Assembly (NCBI GenBank): GCA_000156115.1
Contig: DS995276.1
Coordinates: 2,810,771-2,852,939, forward strand
Length of the DNA stretch: 42,169 bases
Source: Rhodobacteraceae bacterium HTCC2083
GTDB taxonomy: Bacteria; Pseudomonadota; Alphaproteobacteria; Rhodobacterales; Rhodobacteraceae
Direction of reading: 5' to 3'
The notes below the pieces were generated by a model that worked only from the letters and a program-made list of their open reading frames with translations, did not search any database and was not told the DNA's origin. The position numbers and the translations under genes are program-made. This document shows, one piece after another, positions 33,689-41,691 of the stretch. The stretch's first letter is position 1. Each line of letters opens with the position of its first letter.

Positions 33689-34683
33689 TGCGCTGTCACC
33701 GAACACGTACGGAAGCGGCGCAGTATCTGGAACAGCATTTCCGCTGCCAGAAATTCTGTGCGCTCCGAGGGATCAAGCGGCGGTGAGACCTCGACAATGT
33801 CCAACCCGCCCAAGGGTGCATCAGTCAATCCGTCCAGCAAATCGTAGTATTGACGAGGAGTAATACCGCTATGCACGATGGAACCCGTACCGGGAAGATA
33901 CCCTGCATCCATCGCATCAATGTCAATCGACAGATAAAGCTCGTCGCACCCCTGCATGGCATGGGCAAGCGCTTGGCGCATGACCTCTACCGGGCCCAGC
34001 TTATGCACATCAGAAGCCGAAAACACTTTCCCGCCTTGTTCTTCGATCAAGACCAAGTCACCGCCATCGACCCAGCCAGCGATGCCGACCCAGACCATGT
34101 TGGACACATCTATGTTGGGTAGTTCAGAAATCCGGCGGGCATTGGTTGCGTGGTTGAGGCTGCCCCATGCCCCCAATCTGTCAGAGAAATCCAGATGACC
34201 GTCGATCTGGATATACCCAAAGCGCGCGTTAGGGGCGCGTTTGGCCAGACCACGAGAATACCCCAGACAAGCCGGAAAACTGTTATAGTGATCGCCTCCC
34301 AATGCCAGGGGGATCGCACCAGCCGCGCTCAACCCTTCGGTCATAGCGGCGATGGCCTGCGTCGTTGCATCAACGTCTTGCGCTGTGATCTCTGCATCCC
34401 CGCAATCCACCAACCAATCGATTGCTGGCACGGTACGGCGGCTTGTGTCTGGATCAACACTTGCCCCTTGCGGACGTATGGATTGCAGCAGCGTTGTCGC
34501 GCGGCGCAGTGCATCTGGCCCGAACCTCGTGCCTAGGCGGCTTGAATGCGTCCAATCGCTCGGCATGCCCACCACGCCAATCTGACCTACACTGACGTCA
34601 CCCACGCAGCGCAAAGGCCCATCAAACAGGCGATATCCTGGTTGAGACAGGGGCGGGTGAGATGTCGATATCGCAGCAGTCAT
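33685..34683 (-). CDS. Ureohydrolase (arginase/agmatinase family), catalytically complete
   Basis: A dinuclear-metal hydrolase that should release urea from a guanidino compound, or act on a similar C-N bond. Of 332 residues, all six metal ligands of the family are present: His132 (GGDHYN), Asp161-His163-Asp165 (DGHLD) and Asp254-Asp256 (SIDIDAMDAG), with an EVSPPLDPSE segment near the C-terminus. Variations from typical agmatinase (DGH for DAH, DAGYLPGTG for DPAFAPGTG, a LGAWGSLNHATN loop) suggest an unusual substrate. It is the fourth and only complete member of a tandem array. Overlaps of 4 bases on both sides imply coupled translation. The substrate is unknown; the Pot-type importer nearby favours a cationic compound. 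Confidence 0.92.
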   Translation of the reverse strand: MTAAISTSHPPLSQPGYRLFDGPLRCVGDVSVGQIGVVGMPSDWTHSSRLGTRFGPDALRRATTLLQSIRPQGASVDPDTSRRTVPAIDWLVDCGDAEITAQDVDATTQAIAAMTEGLSAAGAIPLALGGDHYNSFPACLGYSRGLAKRAPNARFGYIQIDGHLDFSDRLGAWGSLNHATNARRISELPNIDVSNMVWVGIAGWVDGGDLVLIEEQGGKVFSASDVHKLGPVEVMRQALAHAMQGCDELYLSIDIDAMDAGYLPGTGSIVHSGITPRQYYDLLDGLTDAPLGGLDIVEVSPPLDPSERTEFLAAEMLFQILRRFRTCSVTAQ

Positions 34684-35558
34684 GTGGTTACGCTTTCCTT
34701 GGAAATTTGACGCGTCGGAGGGGCAATTCCAAATCCGAGGCGCGCATAGATAAATGCCAAAAGGGCCGTGACCATTAGTCGTTGGCCGACCTTCACCACC
34801 CCCATGCCGGGCCTGTTCGGGTTCAGGCCGGTTAGCATGATGGCGCTGACGTCAAGCTGCCCTAGGGCGCTAAGCCAATGCGACACGGTATCAAGATCGC
34901 ACCCCCCCAACCGGGGTTGATCACAAAGGGCGCTGAGCGATGTTTCAAACACGGATAAATCAAACCGGACAAACAACGGTCTTGATGCATCTCGCCAATG
35001 GGTTAGCTCAATCAGCTGCATGGCCGTGTTTGATGTCTGTGTCGGTATAGTACCGTCCGACAAGGGCGCTATGTGAAAGTCGCCTGCATCACGCGGCTTA
35101 CCGCCAAGTTGCGCTGTCTGACACATAGGGAGCGCGCTCTGCACGGTCTCAGATAAGTGATCTGAACCGCCCAAAATAACGGCACAAGCACCAGTGTTGT
35201 TGATCTGACTTGCGGCCGCCCTCAAGGCTGCATGAACTGCGTCTTCCGACCCCAGAGAGATATCGCCAAGATCACATAACCGCTCATGCAACCCGTCGGT
35301 CGATATGTCTTGGCGTGCATCAATATCAACCGGATGGCTAAATTGCGGGTTTGCATGCCAGCCAAAATATACTGAGGTTTCGCGCAATGCGCGCGGCGCC
35401 AGGGATTGCCCGGCATGCGGCGCGCCGGTGTCTTCAAACGGGACGCCCAGCACCGCCAGATCGTCGGGCCTGACATCGCAGATTGCTTTGGTCTGAGCGC
35501 GCATGAAAGACAAATGTCCTGCCATGCGCGGCAATGGGGCCGACCGTAAAGGCATCAA
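34680..35558 (-). CDS. Arginase-fold paralogue with partly lost metal site
   Basis: A 292-residue relative of the ureohydrolase. The N-terminal LGVPFEDTGAPHAGQSLAPRALRE pattern is that of agmatinase and is well kept. The metal motifs are altered: GGDH appears as GGSDH (130-134), the DxHxD site as DFHIA (160-164) and the SxDxD site as RFDLS (199-202). At least two ligands are therefore lost and the protein is probably not a normal hydrolase. The frame is intact and the gene is tightly coupled to both neighbours, so it is maintained rather than decaying. It may be a structural or regulatory subunit of a mixed oligomer (inference). Confidence 0.8.
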   Translation of the reverse strand: MMPLRSAPLPRMAGHLSFMRAQTKAICDVRPDDLAVLGVPFEDTGAPHAGQSLAPRALRETSVYFGWHANPQFSHPVDIDARQDISTDGLHERLCDLGDISLGSEDAVHAALRAAASQINNTGACAVILGGSDHLSETVQSALPMCQTAQLGGKPRDAGDFHIAPLSDGTIPTQTSNTAMQLIELTHWRDASRPLFVRFDLSVFETSLSALCDQPRLGGCDLDTVSHWLSALGQLDVSAIMLTGLNPNRPGMGVVKVGQRLMVTALLAFIYARLGFGIAPPTRQISKESVTT

Positions 35559-36229
35559 GGCGCTCCTTTCTCAAGGCGCTCAGTCACCGCCTGCAAGATC
35601 GCCAGTGCCGCGCGGGTTTCCGTGCTGCCACGATTATCTAGTGCCGGGGCGAGTCCGAAAACCGCCGCAGCAATTACACAGCCCGGAGTGGCGTGGATTT
35701 GCGCAATCATCTGTGTGGGAGATTGACCGCTCAGGCGACGCGGTTGCGACATCCATTTGCCAGCAAGCTCTTTTAAATCCACACGCAGAATGGTCGGTTG
35801 ATCATCGGATAGATTGCTTGCGATGCCCTCCGCGACCGAAACGACAGGAACATTCGCCCCCGTGATCTTTTGTCCCGCGAATCCAAGCGCTTTGAGGCCG
35901 CTGGAATCGCCGCCAACCAGCACCATGCGCGCTCCGGTTTCCAGAACCGCACCGCATTGCGCGATAACTGCGGAAAAATGCTTGTCCGGCTCTAGCGGAA
36001 ATACATTCACATCCCCCAGATCGATGGCGTTCGCGGGTGCCTTTCCGGACTGGGAAGCGTATCGTAACTGTCTTGCGAGGTAGCGTTGCCCTGCCGCTGG
36101 CCGGTCAAGATTGTCACAAAAATAACCAACCATCGCGATCTGATCGGGCACGAGATCTTCCAGATCGCCAACAGGCACGCCCAGAAAACTCGGGATCGTA
36201 TCAAATTGTATGTGCGCCGCATCACCCAT
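35555..36229 (-). CDS. Arginase-fold paralogue, predicted pseudoenzyme (short)
   Basis: A 224-residue member of the array and the shortest. VLVGGDSSG (about 103-111) corresponds to the GGDHS motif with His replaced by Ser. The DxHxD motif is not found, and ILRVDLKEL (about 147-155) replaces SxDxD with the second Asp as Lys. The fold-level features IDLGDVNVFP and ALDNRGSTETRAALAILQAV still match the family. The start at 36229 lies 8 bases inside the preceding gene. Without the metal ligands, catalysis by the usual mechanism is not expected. Recognition is weaker than for the other three, but position and motif order support it. Confidence 0.7.
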   Translation of the reverse strand: MGDAAHIQFDTIPSFLGVPVGDLEDLVPDQIAMVGYFCDNLDRPAAGQRYLARQLRYASQSGKAPANAIDLGDVNVFPLEPDKHFSAVIAQCGAVLETGARMVLVGGDSSGLKALGFAGQKITGANVPVVSVAEGIASNLSDDQPTILRVDLKELAGKWMSQPRRLSGQSPTQMIAQIHATPGCVIAAAVFGLAPALDNRGSTETRAALAILQAVTERLEKGAP

Positions 36230-36992
36230 CGCGCAGTGCCGCGTTCAGGGTTTCAATGGCTGCCAATTCCGACATACCTCGCGTATCACGCGCAGGCGCA
36301 AGGCCAGTGATCACAATCGCCTGCCAGCTACAGAGCATTGCACCGATTACGGCCACCAGCGTTTCGGGTTTCATCCCAGCAGGATTGAGACCGACAACAC
36401 CTGCCGCGTGTCCCAGATCAATGACCGACATGTCGATCCAGAGGACAGCGCGCTCGGGGCTTTCAGAAAACTCGCCGTGCCCTTCGTCCAAATGGCGGGC
36501 AGTACGCCAACCCATCTTGCGCTGGCTGATCTGATCCCAGACATCGGCAGGTTGCGCGCCGTTCAAGCCCACCCAGATCGTGTTTGCTTGTCGGGCTGCG
36601 ACATCACCTCGGGCCATTGGCATGGCCGCAACAACCGGCAAATCAGGGATGGCGTGTAGCACCGCCAAGGCAACATCTGACGCACCACCCAGAACAACTG
36701 GCACAACGTCGTTATCCACCAATTGCGTCACAAGCTGCATCAAAGCATCGGACCAATCACCCGACAGATCCAAATTTCCCAGATCCCGACCATTTACAGG
36801 CAGATCAGCGCCAAGCTGCCCGGTCATCCTGCGCAACGCATCCGGTGCTAAAGAGGCTCCCATACGCGGTCCGTTGCTGACTTCGCTTGGGACACCCAGA
36901 ACCCCGACATTGCCCGCTTCACATTGCGACACCTCGCCAAAGGGCAAGCCGCCATACCCGGCTATCATCAATCGTTTCTGCGCGTTACTCAT
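36222..36992 (-). CDS. Arginase-fold paralogue, predicted pseudoenzyme (first gene)
   Basis: The first gene of the nine-gene operon, 256 residues. GVLGVPSEVSNGPRMGASLAPDALRRMTG matches the N-terminal family pattern. VVLGGASDVALA (about 99-110) stands where GGDH should be, the DxHxD motif is missing, and VLWIDMSVIDLGHAAG replaces SxDxD with Asp187 followed by Ser189. So three metal-binding motifs are degraded. The C-terminus (AIVITGLAPARDTRGMSELAAIETL) retains the family ending. AAAGG lies about 9 bases before ATG 36992. The promoter region is shared with the divergent IclR regulator. Confidence 0.78.
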   Translation of the reverse strand: MSNAQKRLMIAGYGGLPFGEVSQCEAGNVGVLGVPSEVSNGPRMGASLAPDALRRMTGQLGADLPVNGRDLGNLDLSGDWSDALMQLVTQLVDNDVVPVVLGGASDVALAVLHAIPDLPVVAAMPMARGDVAARQANTIWVGLNGAQPADVWDQISQRKMGWRTARHLDEGHGEFSESPERAVLWIDMSVIDLGHAAGVVGLNPAGMKPETLVAVIGAMLCSWQAIVITGLAPARDTRGMSELAAIETLNAALRDG

Positions 36993-37077
36993 GACCTGTT
37001 GCCTTTATTGATTGCGATTTCCAATTGCGTGCGAAGTGGCTACAAACAGGCACACAATTGCGTCGAAAGGTCTGCCC
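36993..37077. promoter_or_regulatory. Divergent promoter with repeated ATTGCG sites
   Basis: The 85 bases between the divergent operon and the IclR gene contain ATTGCG three times in the same orientation, at 37011, 37024 and 37057. The last two lie in the longer repeat CAATTGCGT (37022-37030 and 37055-37063), each followed by a GCGAA or CGAAA. These are good candidates for IclR operators controlling both directions. Confidence 0.5.
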
Positions 37078-37785
37078 ATGTCCGACAAACCCCAAGCCCC
37101 GGACACAACAGGTGGTGTCGAAGCGGTTGAACGTGCATTGCGTGTGCTGGATTGCTTTGAGCCCGGCGATGCAGGTCTGTCCCTGAAAGAAGTTGCGGAC
37201 CGCAGCGGGGTCAACAAAGCGACGATCCTGCGTCTGAGCGTCTCGCTTGAGAAGTTTGGCCACATCACACGAGACGCCGAAGGCCTGTTTCACCTCGGCC
37301 CATCTTTGTGGCGTCTTGGATCCGTATTTCGCCAGAACCTGCGCATGGGGCCTGTTGTGCGCCCGGTGTTGGCGGAGCTGGTAAAATCTACGGGGGAAAG
37401 TGCGTCGTTTTACGTGCAGCGCAGCAATTCCGGCGTCTGCCTTTATCGTGTCAATTCGCACAGGCTTGCGCGGGATCATGTCGAAGAAGGCGAGATTATA
37501 CCGCTGAGCATGGGCTCGTCTGGTCAGGTGCTGGATGCTTTTTCCTTGTGCAAAGGCAAACAGGCCGCCGACATTCGCAAGGCTGGGTATTATCTGAGCC
37601 TTGGCGAGCGTGATCCCGACGTCGCTGGATTGTCTGTTCCTGTGCTTGGGCTCGAAGGTGAGTTGCTGGGCGCGGTCAGCCTGTCGGGTCTGCGCGCCCG
37701 CTTCAGCAAAACTGCTGTCGAAGGCTACCGCGCTGCGGTTCTGGATGCTGCCCGCCAGATCCGGGTTGAGTTTGGCGAAAGATAA
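37078..37785 (+). CDS. IclR-family transcriptional regulator
   Basis: A 235-residue regulator with an N-terminal winged helix-turn-helix (LSLKEVADRSGVNKATILRLSVSLEKFGHI, about 37-66) and a C-terminal GAF-like ligand domain (LGERDPDVAGLSVPVLGLEGELLGAVSLSG near its end). The start at 37078 has AAAGG about 8 bases upstream; an open frame extends to 37012 but would run through the putative operators. IclR proteins usually control neighbouring catabolic genes in response to a pathway acid, so the divergent ureohydrolase operon is the likely target and the Pot-type importer a possible second one. It converges with the permease gene with 8 bases between stops. Confidence 0.92.
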   Translation: MSDKPQAPDTTGGVEAVERALRVLDCFEPGDAGLSLKEVADRSGVNKATILRLSVSLEKFGHITRDAEGLFHLGPSLWRLGSVFRQNLRMGPVVRPVLAELVKSTGESASFYVQRSNSGVCLYRVNSHRLARDHVEEGEIIPLSMGSSGQVLDAFSLCKGKQAADIRKAGYYLSLGERDPDVAGLSVPVLGLEGELLGAVSLSGLRARFSKTAVEGYRAAVLDAARQIRVEFGER

Positions 37786-37793
37786 TCGGCGCA

Positions 37794-38597
37794 TCATTTC
37801 GTCTTGTCCTTTCCCCGACCGATCAACTGAACGCCGATGAGCATCCCGACCGACACAACAATCAGGCAGGTCGAAATCGCAGCAATGGTCGGATCAAGCT
37901 GATCGCGCAGGGAATTGAACATGCGGCGCGTAATCGTGGCATTGTCTCCACCCGAGATCAGCATCGAAATCACCACCTCATCCAGCGACGTGATAAAAGC
38001 CAAAAAGGCCCCTGTCTGGATCGAGAATTTGACCTGCGGCACTGTCACCGTCCACAACGCATAAGCCCGTGATGCCCCAAGGCTGCGCGCCGCCAGTTCC
38101 TGATCGAAATCATAGTTTTGCAAGCCCGACATGACAGTCACGATCACGAAAGGTAGCGCCAGCGCCGTATGGGCGATCACAATTCCGGTAAGCGTGTAAT
38201 TGAGCCCCAGCTTGGCATACAGGCTGAACACGCCGACGGCGATCAGGATCACCGGTACAACAATGGGCATGATCACGAGGATCTGGGCAGTGTTCCGGAT
38301 CCGAGGGGTCGAACAATGCAGGCCGTAGGCACAAAGTGAGCCCAAAGGTGTTGCGATTGCGGTGGTGAGTACAGCTGCGATCAAGGATGTTTTGGTGGCG
38401 CTCATCCATTCCGAGGACGTGAAATAGGCCGTGTACCAGCGAAATGAGAATGACGTTGGCGGGAATTCCAGAAATGAGGCTCCAGAAAACGACATCGGGA
38501 TCACGATCAGTGTGGGCAGGATCAGAAAGAACAGCACCGCGATGCCGACGACCGTCAGCCACAGACCGTCAATTTTACGTTGTCCGACTTGTTCCAT
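37794..38597 (-). CDS. ABC permease, PotC type
   Basis: An inner-membrane permease of the polyamine/opine-type ABC class, 267 residues with six predicted helices. The cytoplasmic EAA-type loop reads ELAARSLGASRAYALWTVTVPQV, which contacts the ATPase. It is the last gene of the importer operon, 10 bases after the PotB-type gene. It belongs to the class that imports spermidine, putrescine and related cations, but also mannopine and phosphonates, so the solute is not fixed by family. Confidence 0.93.
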   Translation of the reverse strand: MEQVGQRKIDGLWLTVVGIAVLFFLILPTLIVIPMSFSGASFLEFPPTSFSFRWYTAYFTSSEWMSATKTSLIAAVLTTAIATPLGSLCAYGLHCSTPRIRNTAQILVIMPIVVPVILIAVGVFSLYAKLGLNYTLTGIVIAHTALALPFVIVTVMSGLQNYDFDQELAARSLGASRAYALWTVTVPQVKFSIQTGAFLAFITSLDEVVISMLISGGDNATITRRMFNSLRDQLDPTIAAISTCLIVVSVGMLIGVQLIGRGKDKTK

Positions 38598-38607
38598 ATC
38601 AGGGTCC

Positions 38608-39489
38608 TCAGCGCATAAATAGTTTGTCGAGACCGAAGACTCGGTTCATCAGCCAGATCATCACCAGTGCCAGCAGCAACAGGACAACACCCAAGGCTGA
38701 TGCAGCCCCCCAATTGGAATAGACTGTGATGGTGCTTTCGATCCGCTGCGCGAGCATCTGCACGCGTCCTCCACCCAGCAAAGCAGGCGTGACGTAAAAC
38801 CCAAGCGACAGGATGAAGACCAGCACGATACCGGCAAAAAGACCCGGCAACGACATTGGGAAAAACACTCGCCAGAACGCTCCGCGCGGGCTGGAGCCGA
38901 GCCCAACAGCGGCGCGAACCAGATCGGTGTCAATGCTACGCATCGTGGCATAAAGCGGCAAAATCAGAAACGGCAGCATGATATGCACCATGCCAATGAT
39001 TGATCCTGTCAGGTTATGCGCCAGTTGCAGCGGCTCTTCGATAATGCCCATCGACATCAGCGACGAATTGATGACGCCATTGCGCTGCAACAAAACCAGC
39101 CAAGCGTAGGTCCGCACCAGAACCGACGTCCAAAACGGGACCAATACGAACACCATCAAAATGGCAGCCGTTCTATCCGGCACCTTGGTCAGCCAGTAAC
39201 ACAGCGGATACCCCAGAAGGACACAGATCACCGTCACGGCAATACTGATCTGAAAGGTGACCACAAAGGTTCGCCTGTACAAAGCGCTCTCAAAAATGCG
39301 CGCGTAGTTTTCTAAGCTGGGTTCGCCCGCCGCATTGTAAAACGACAGCGACGATAGCCAGAAAATCGGTAGAAACACGACAATCAGAATGGCGAGAACG
39401 GCGGGCATCGACAGCCCCAAAAACGTCAGGCGTTCACGGCGTTCTTCGGATTTCAGCGTGCTCGCGTTCTGAAGTTCTATGACGCTCAT
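38608..39489 (-). CDS. ABC permease, PotB type
   Basis: The partner permease, 293 residues. An N-terminal cytoplasmic extension of about 22 residues precedes the first helix. Six helices follow, with the coupling loop VRAAVGLGSSPRGAFWRVFFPMSLPG. The start at 39489 overlaps the stop of the ATPase gene by 4 bases. Together with the PotC-type protein it forms the channel of the importer. Confidence 0.93.
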   Translation of the reverse strand: MSVIELQNASTLKSEERRERLTFLGLSMPAVLAILIVVFLPIFWLSSLSFYNAAGEPSLENYARIFESALYRRTFVVTFQISIAVTVICVLLGYPLCYWLTKVPDRTAAILMVFVLVPFWTSVLVRTYAWLVLLQRNGVINSSLMSMGIIEEPLQLAHNLTGSIIGMVHIMLPFLILPLYATMRSIDTDLVRAAVGLGSSPRGAFWRVFFPMSLPGLFAGIVLVFILSLGFYVTPALLGGGRVQMLAQRIESTITVYSNWGAASALGVVLLLLALVMIWLMNRVFGLDKLFMR

Positions 39490-40574
39490 GCCACATGCTC
39501 CGGCACGATGATTGTGTCTTCGGGATGCAAGGCAAGGCCGATGCGTTCACCCTTTGAGGGCAGACCCGTCTGGCCCGCGCGATTGGCGGGGACGCGTACG
39601 TTGATCTGGCCTGCGCTGTCGTGCTGAACAATCACCAGTACGCTATCGCCTTGATAGATGATGTCGTGGACATGGCCGGATAAATCATTGGCAGTTTCAG
39701 GCACAGCGCCTGCGGTGACCTCCAGCAACTCTGGTCGGATCACCAGACGATGACCACCGCGACCGATGGCAATGGGCAAGTCAGATTTAAGCAAGCGCCC
39801 ACCCAGTTGCGCCTTATCGTTGGTCACCTCCACCGGTAAGGAAACCGACTCCCCGATAAAGTCCGCTACAAAGAAACTGTGAGGCTGACGGTAAAGACGC
39901 TCTGGCGTTTCGACCTGCTCAATCCGCCCGTGATTAACCACTGCAATCCGGTCCGACATTGTCAGAGCTTCGCGTTGGTCATGGGTTACATAGACGACGG
40001 TCGCATCCAGCTTTTGGTGCAGCGCCTTCAATTCGATCTGCATATCTTCGCGTAGTTTTTTGTCGAGCGCGGACAGGGGTTCATCCATCAGGATGATCTG
40101 CGGCTCGAATACCATGGCGCGGGCAAGGGCAACGCGCTGTCTTTGGCCGCCGGACAATTGGGTGATGCGCCGATCCCCGTAACCGCCAAGCTGTACGGTA
40201 TCCAACGCCCGCTCGGCGCGGGTCTTTTGATCGCTTTTGGAAACGCCGCGCACTTTTAATGGATAGGCCACGTTTTCAGCTACGGTCATGAAGGGAAACA
40301 GCGCATAGCTTTGAAAAACCATGCCAAGGCCGCGCTTGTGCGGTGGTGTTGCAATCATTTCTTGATCGCCAAATCGGATTGACCCGCCATCGGGGCGCAC
40401 AAATCCAGCGAGCGCCATCAATAGTGTCGTTTTGCCAGAGCCGGATGGCCCAAGCAGTGTCAGGAATTCACCCGCAGCAATATTCAGCGATACATCAAGG
40501 AGCGCTTTGACCGATCCATAAGCTTTGCTCAGGTTGGCGATGTCGATGGGAAGGGATTGGGCTGCAGTGGTCAT
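39486..40574 (-). CDS. ABC ATPase, PotA type
   Basis: The ATPase of the importer, 362 residues. Walker A is GPSGSGKTT at 42-50, the signature is LSGGQRQRVALARA, Walker B is IILMDEPLSALD and the switch histidine is in YVTHDQ. A C-terminal TOBE-type regulatory domain occupies about residues 285-362, as in PotA and other polyamine/iron-class ATPases. The gene starts 58 bases after the binding-protein stop, with a strong hairpin in between. Confidence 0.95.
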   Translation of the reverse strand: MTTAAQSLPIDIANLSKAYGSVKALLDVSLNIAAGEFLTLLGPSGSGKTTLLMALAGFVRPDGGSIRFGDQEMIATPPHKRGLGMVFQSYALFPFMTVAENVAYPLKVRGVSKSDQKTRAERALDTVQLGGYGDRRITQLSGGQRQRVALARAMVFEPQIILMDEPLSALDKKLREDMQIELKALHQKLDATVVYVTHDQREALTMSDRIAVVNHGRIEQVETPERLYRQPHSFFVADFIGESVSLPVEVTNDKAQLGGRLLKSDLPIAIGRGGHRLVIRPELLEVTAGAVPETANDLSGHVHDIIYQGDSVLVIVQHDSAGQINVRVPANRAGQTGLPSKGERIGLALHPEDTIIVPEHVA

Positions 40575-40589
40575 TCGGTTTCCTGACTT

Positions 40590-40629
40590 GAGAAAATTGG
40601 GCGCAGCGTAAAACGCACTGCGCCCAATT
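40590..40629 (-). terminator. Strong hairpin between binding-protein and ATPase genes
   Basis: On the minus strand AATTGGGCGCAG pairs perfectly with CTGCGCCCAATT (40618-40629 and 40595-40606) around an 11-base loop, followed by TTCT. It begins 3 bases after the binding-protein stop. It should partly terminate transcription or protect the upstream message, so that binding protein exceeds permease. Confidence 0.75.
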
Positions 40630-40632
40630 GGA

Positions 40633-41691
40633 TTATTGCTGGATCAGCGTGTCGAACTCTTCGGTCAACTCACCCAATTGGCCGATGTAAAAGGCCGGGT
40701 CGACAAGAAGCTGCTTATCGTAGTTGCTCGGATGTGTGTTAACCAACAGAGCCTGCTCGTCCGAGATAATGCCAGTGTCAAACGCGCCCGTATTCACTGG
40801 ACCCAGCGGCATCGTGACCGCCAGCCGCGCCTGCGCTTCGGCACTGAGCAGCTCATTAATCAGACGCATTGCATTCTCGACATTAGGCGCGCCTTTGGGC
40901 ACCAGCAGGCAATCGACATCCATCGTGCCACCATCAAATGCGTAAGCCACCTCAATGCCGGATCCGATCACGCTTTCCACACGGTTATGGCCCATGTGGA
41001 TTACGTCTACCTCACCGTCGCGCAGCAATTGTGCGGATTGTGATCCGCCACGATACCAAACGGTGACTTCGGGTGCGATTTCTCCCAGTTTGGCCCAAGC
41101 ACGCGCGATGCCTTCGTCCGTGGCCAGCATGTCATAGACTTCTGCCATAGGTACACCATCGGCCATAAGGGCAGCCTCAAGGTTATAGTTCACCTTGCCG
41201 TGCATGCCGCGCTTGCCGGGGAAGTTTTCCAGATCCCAGAACTCTGCCCAATTGGATGGTCCGGCACCGTCAAATGCGTCGGTGCGGTAGGCAATCACTT
41301 TAGTGAAGTTGATAAAGCCAATGTAGTTCTCATGGATCAGTTCTTCGGGGATACCCGTTGTGTCGACGATTGAATAATCAATCGGCTCAAGGCTGCCTTC
41401 GCGGCTGAGTGTTTCGCAGGAGGGTAAATCTTGCTCGGTCACATCCCATGCGACGGCACCCGCTGTGATTTGTGCGCGTACGTCCTGAATACCGTTTGTC
41501 GTATCTTCCTTGACGGTGACATTCAGCGCACTGGCTGCAGGTTCCAGCATCGCTGAGCGCAAGGCATCCTGAAATGAGCCTCCCCAGGATGCAAACACCA
41601 CATCACCTTCGGCAAATGCAGGCGCGGCCATGACCATGCTGCTGGCCACGAGGCTGGCGGCAAGCGACAGTCTTCTCTCTACTTTTTTCAT
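40633..41691 (-). CDS. Polyamine-type ABC substrate-binding protein (PotD type)
   Basis: The periplasmic receptor of the importer, 352 residues. A Sec signal peptide (MKKVERRLSLAASLVASSMVMAAPAFA, cleavage near residue 27) is followed by VVFASWGGSFQDALRSAM, typical of the spermidine/putrescine-like receptor group. ATG at 41691 has GGAG 9 bases upstream. It is the first gene of the operon. Because the next locus codes for ureohydrolases, a guanidino or polyamine-like cation is the plausible cargo, but the binding-site residues do not let me name it. Confidence 0.93.
   Translation of the reverse strand: MKKVERRLSLAASLVASSMVMAAPAFAEGDVVFASWGGSFQDALRSAMLEPAASALNVTVKEDTTNGIQDVRAQITAGAVAWDVTEQDLPSCETLSREGSLEPIDYSIVDTTGIPEELIHENYIGFINFTKVIAYRTDAFDGAGPSNWAEFWDLENFPGKRGMHGKVNYNLEAALMADGVPMAEVYDMLATDEGIARAWAKLGEIAPEVTVWYRGGSQSAQLLRDGEVDVIHMGHNRVESVIGSGIEVAYAFDGGTMDVDCLLVPKGAPNVENAMRLINELLSAEAQARLAVTMPLGPVNTGAFDTGIISDEQALLVNTHPSNYDKQLLVDPAFYIGQLGELTEEFDTLIQQ

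Noticed and set aside
36993-37077. A guanidine riboswitch upstream of the ureohydrolase array
   Set aside because: The leader is too short and I do not see the conserved motifs of the known guanidine riboswitch classes; the repeats fit protein operators better.
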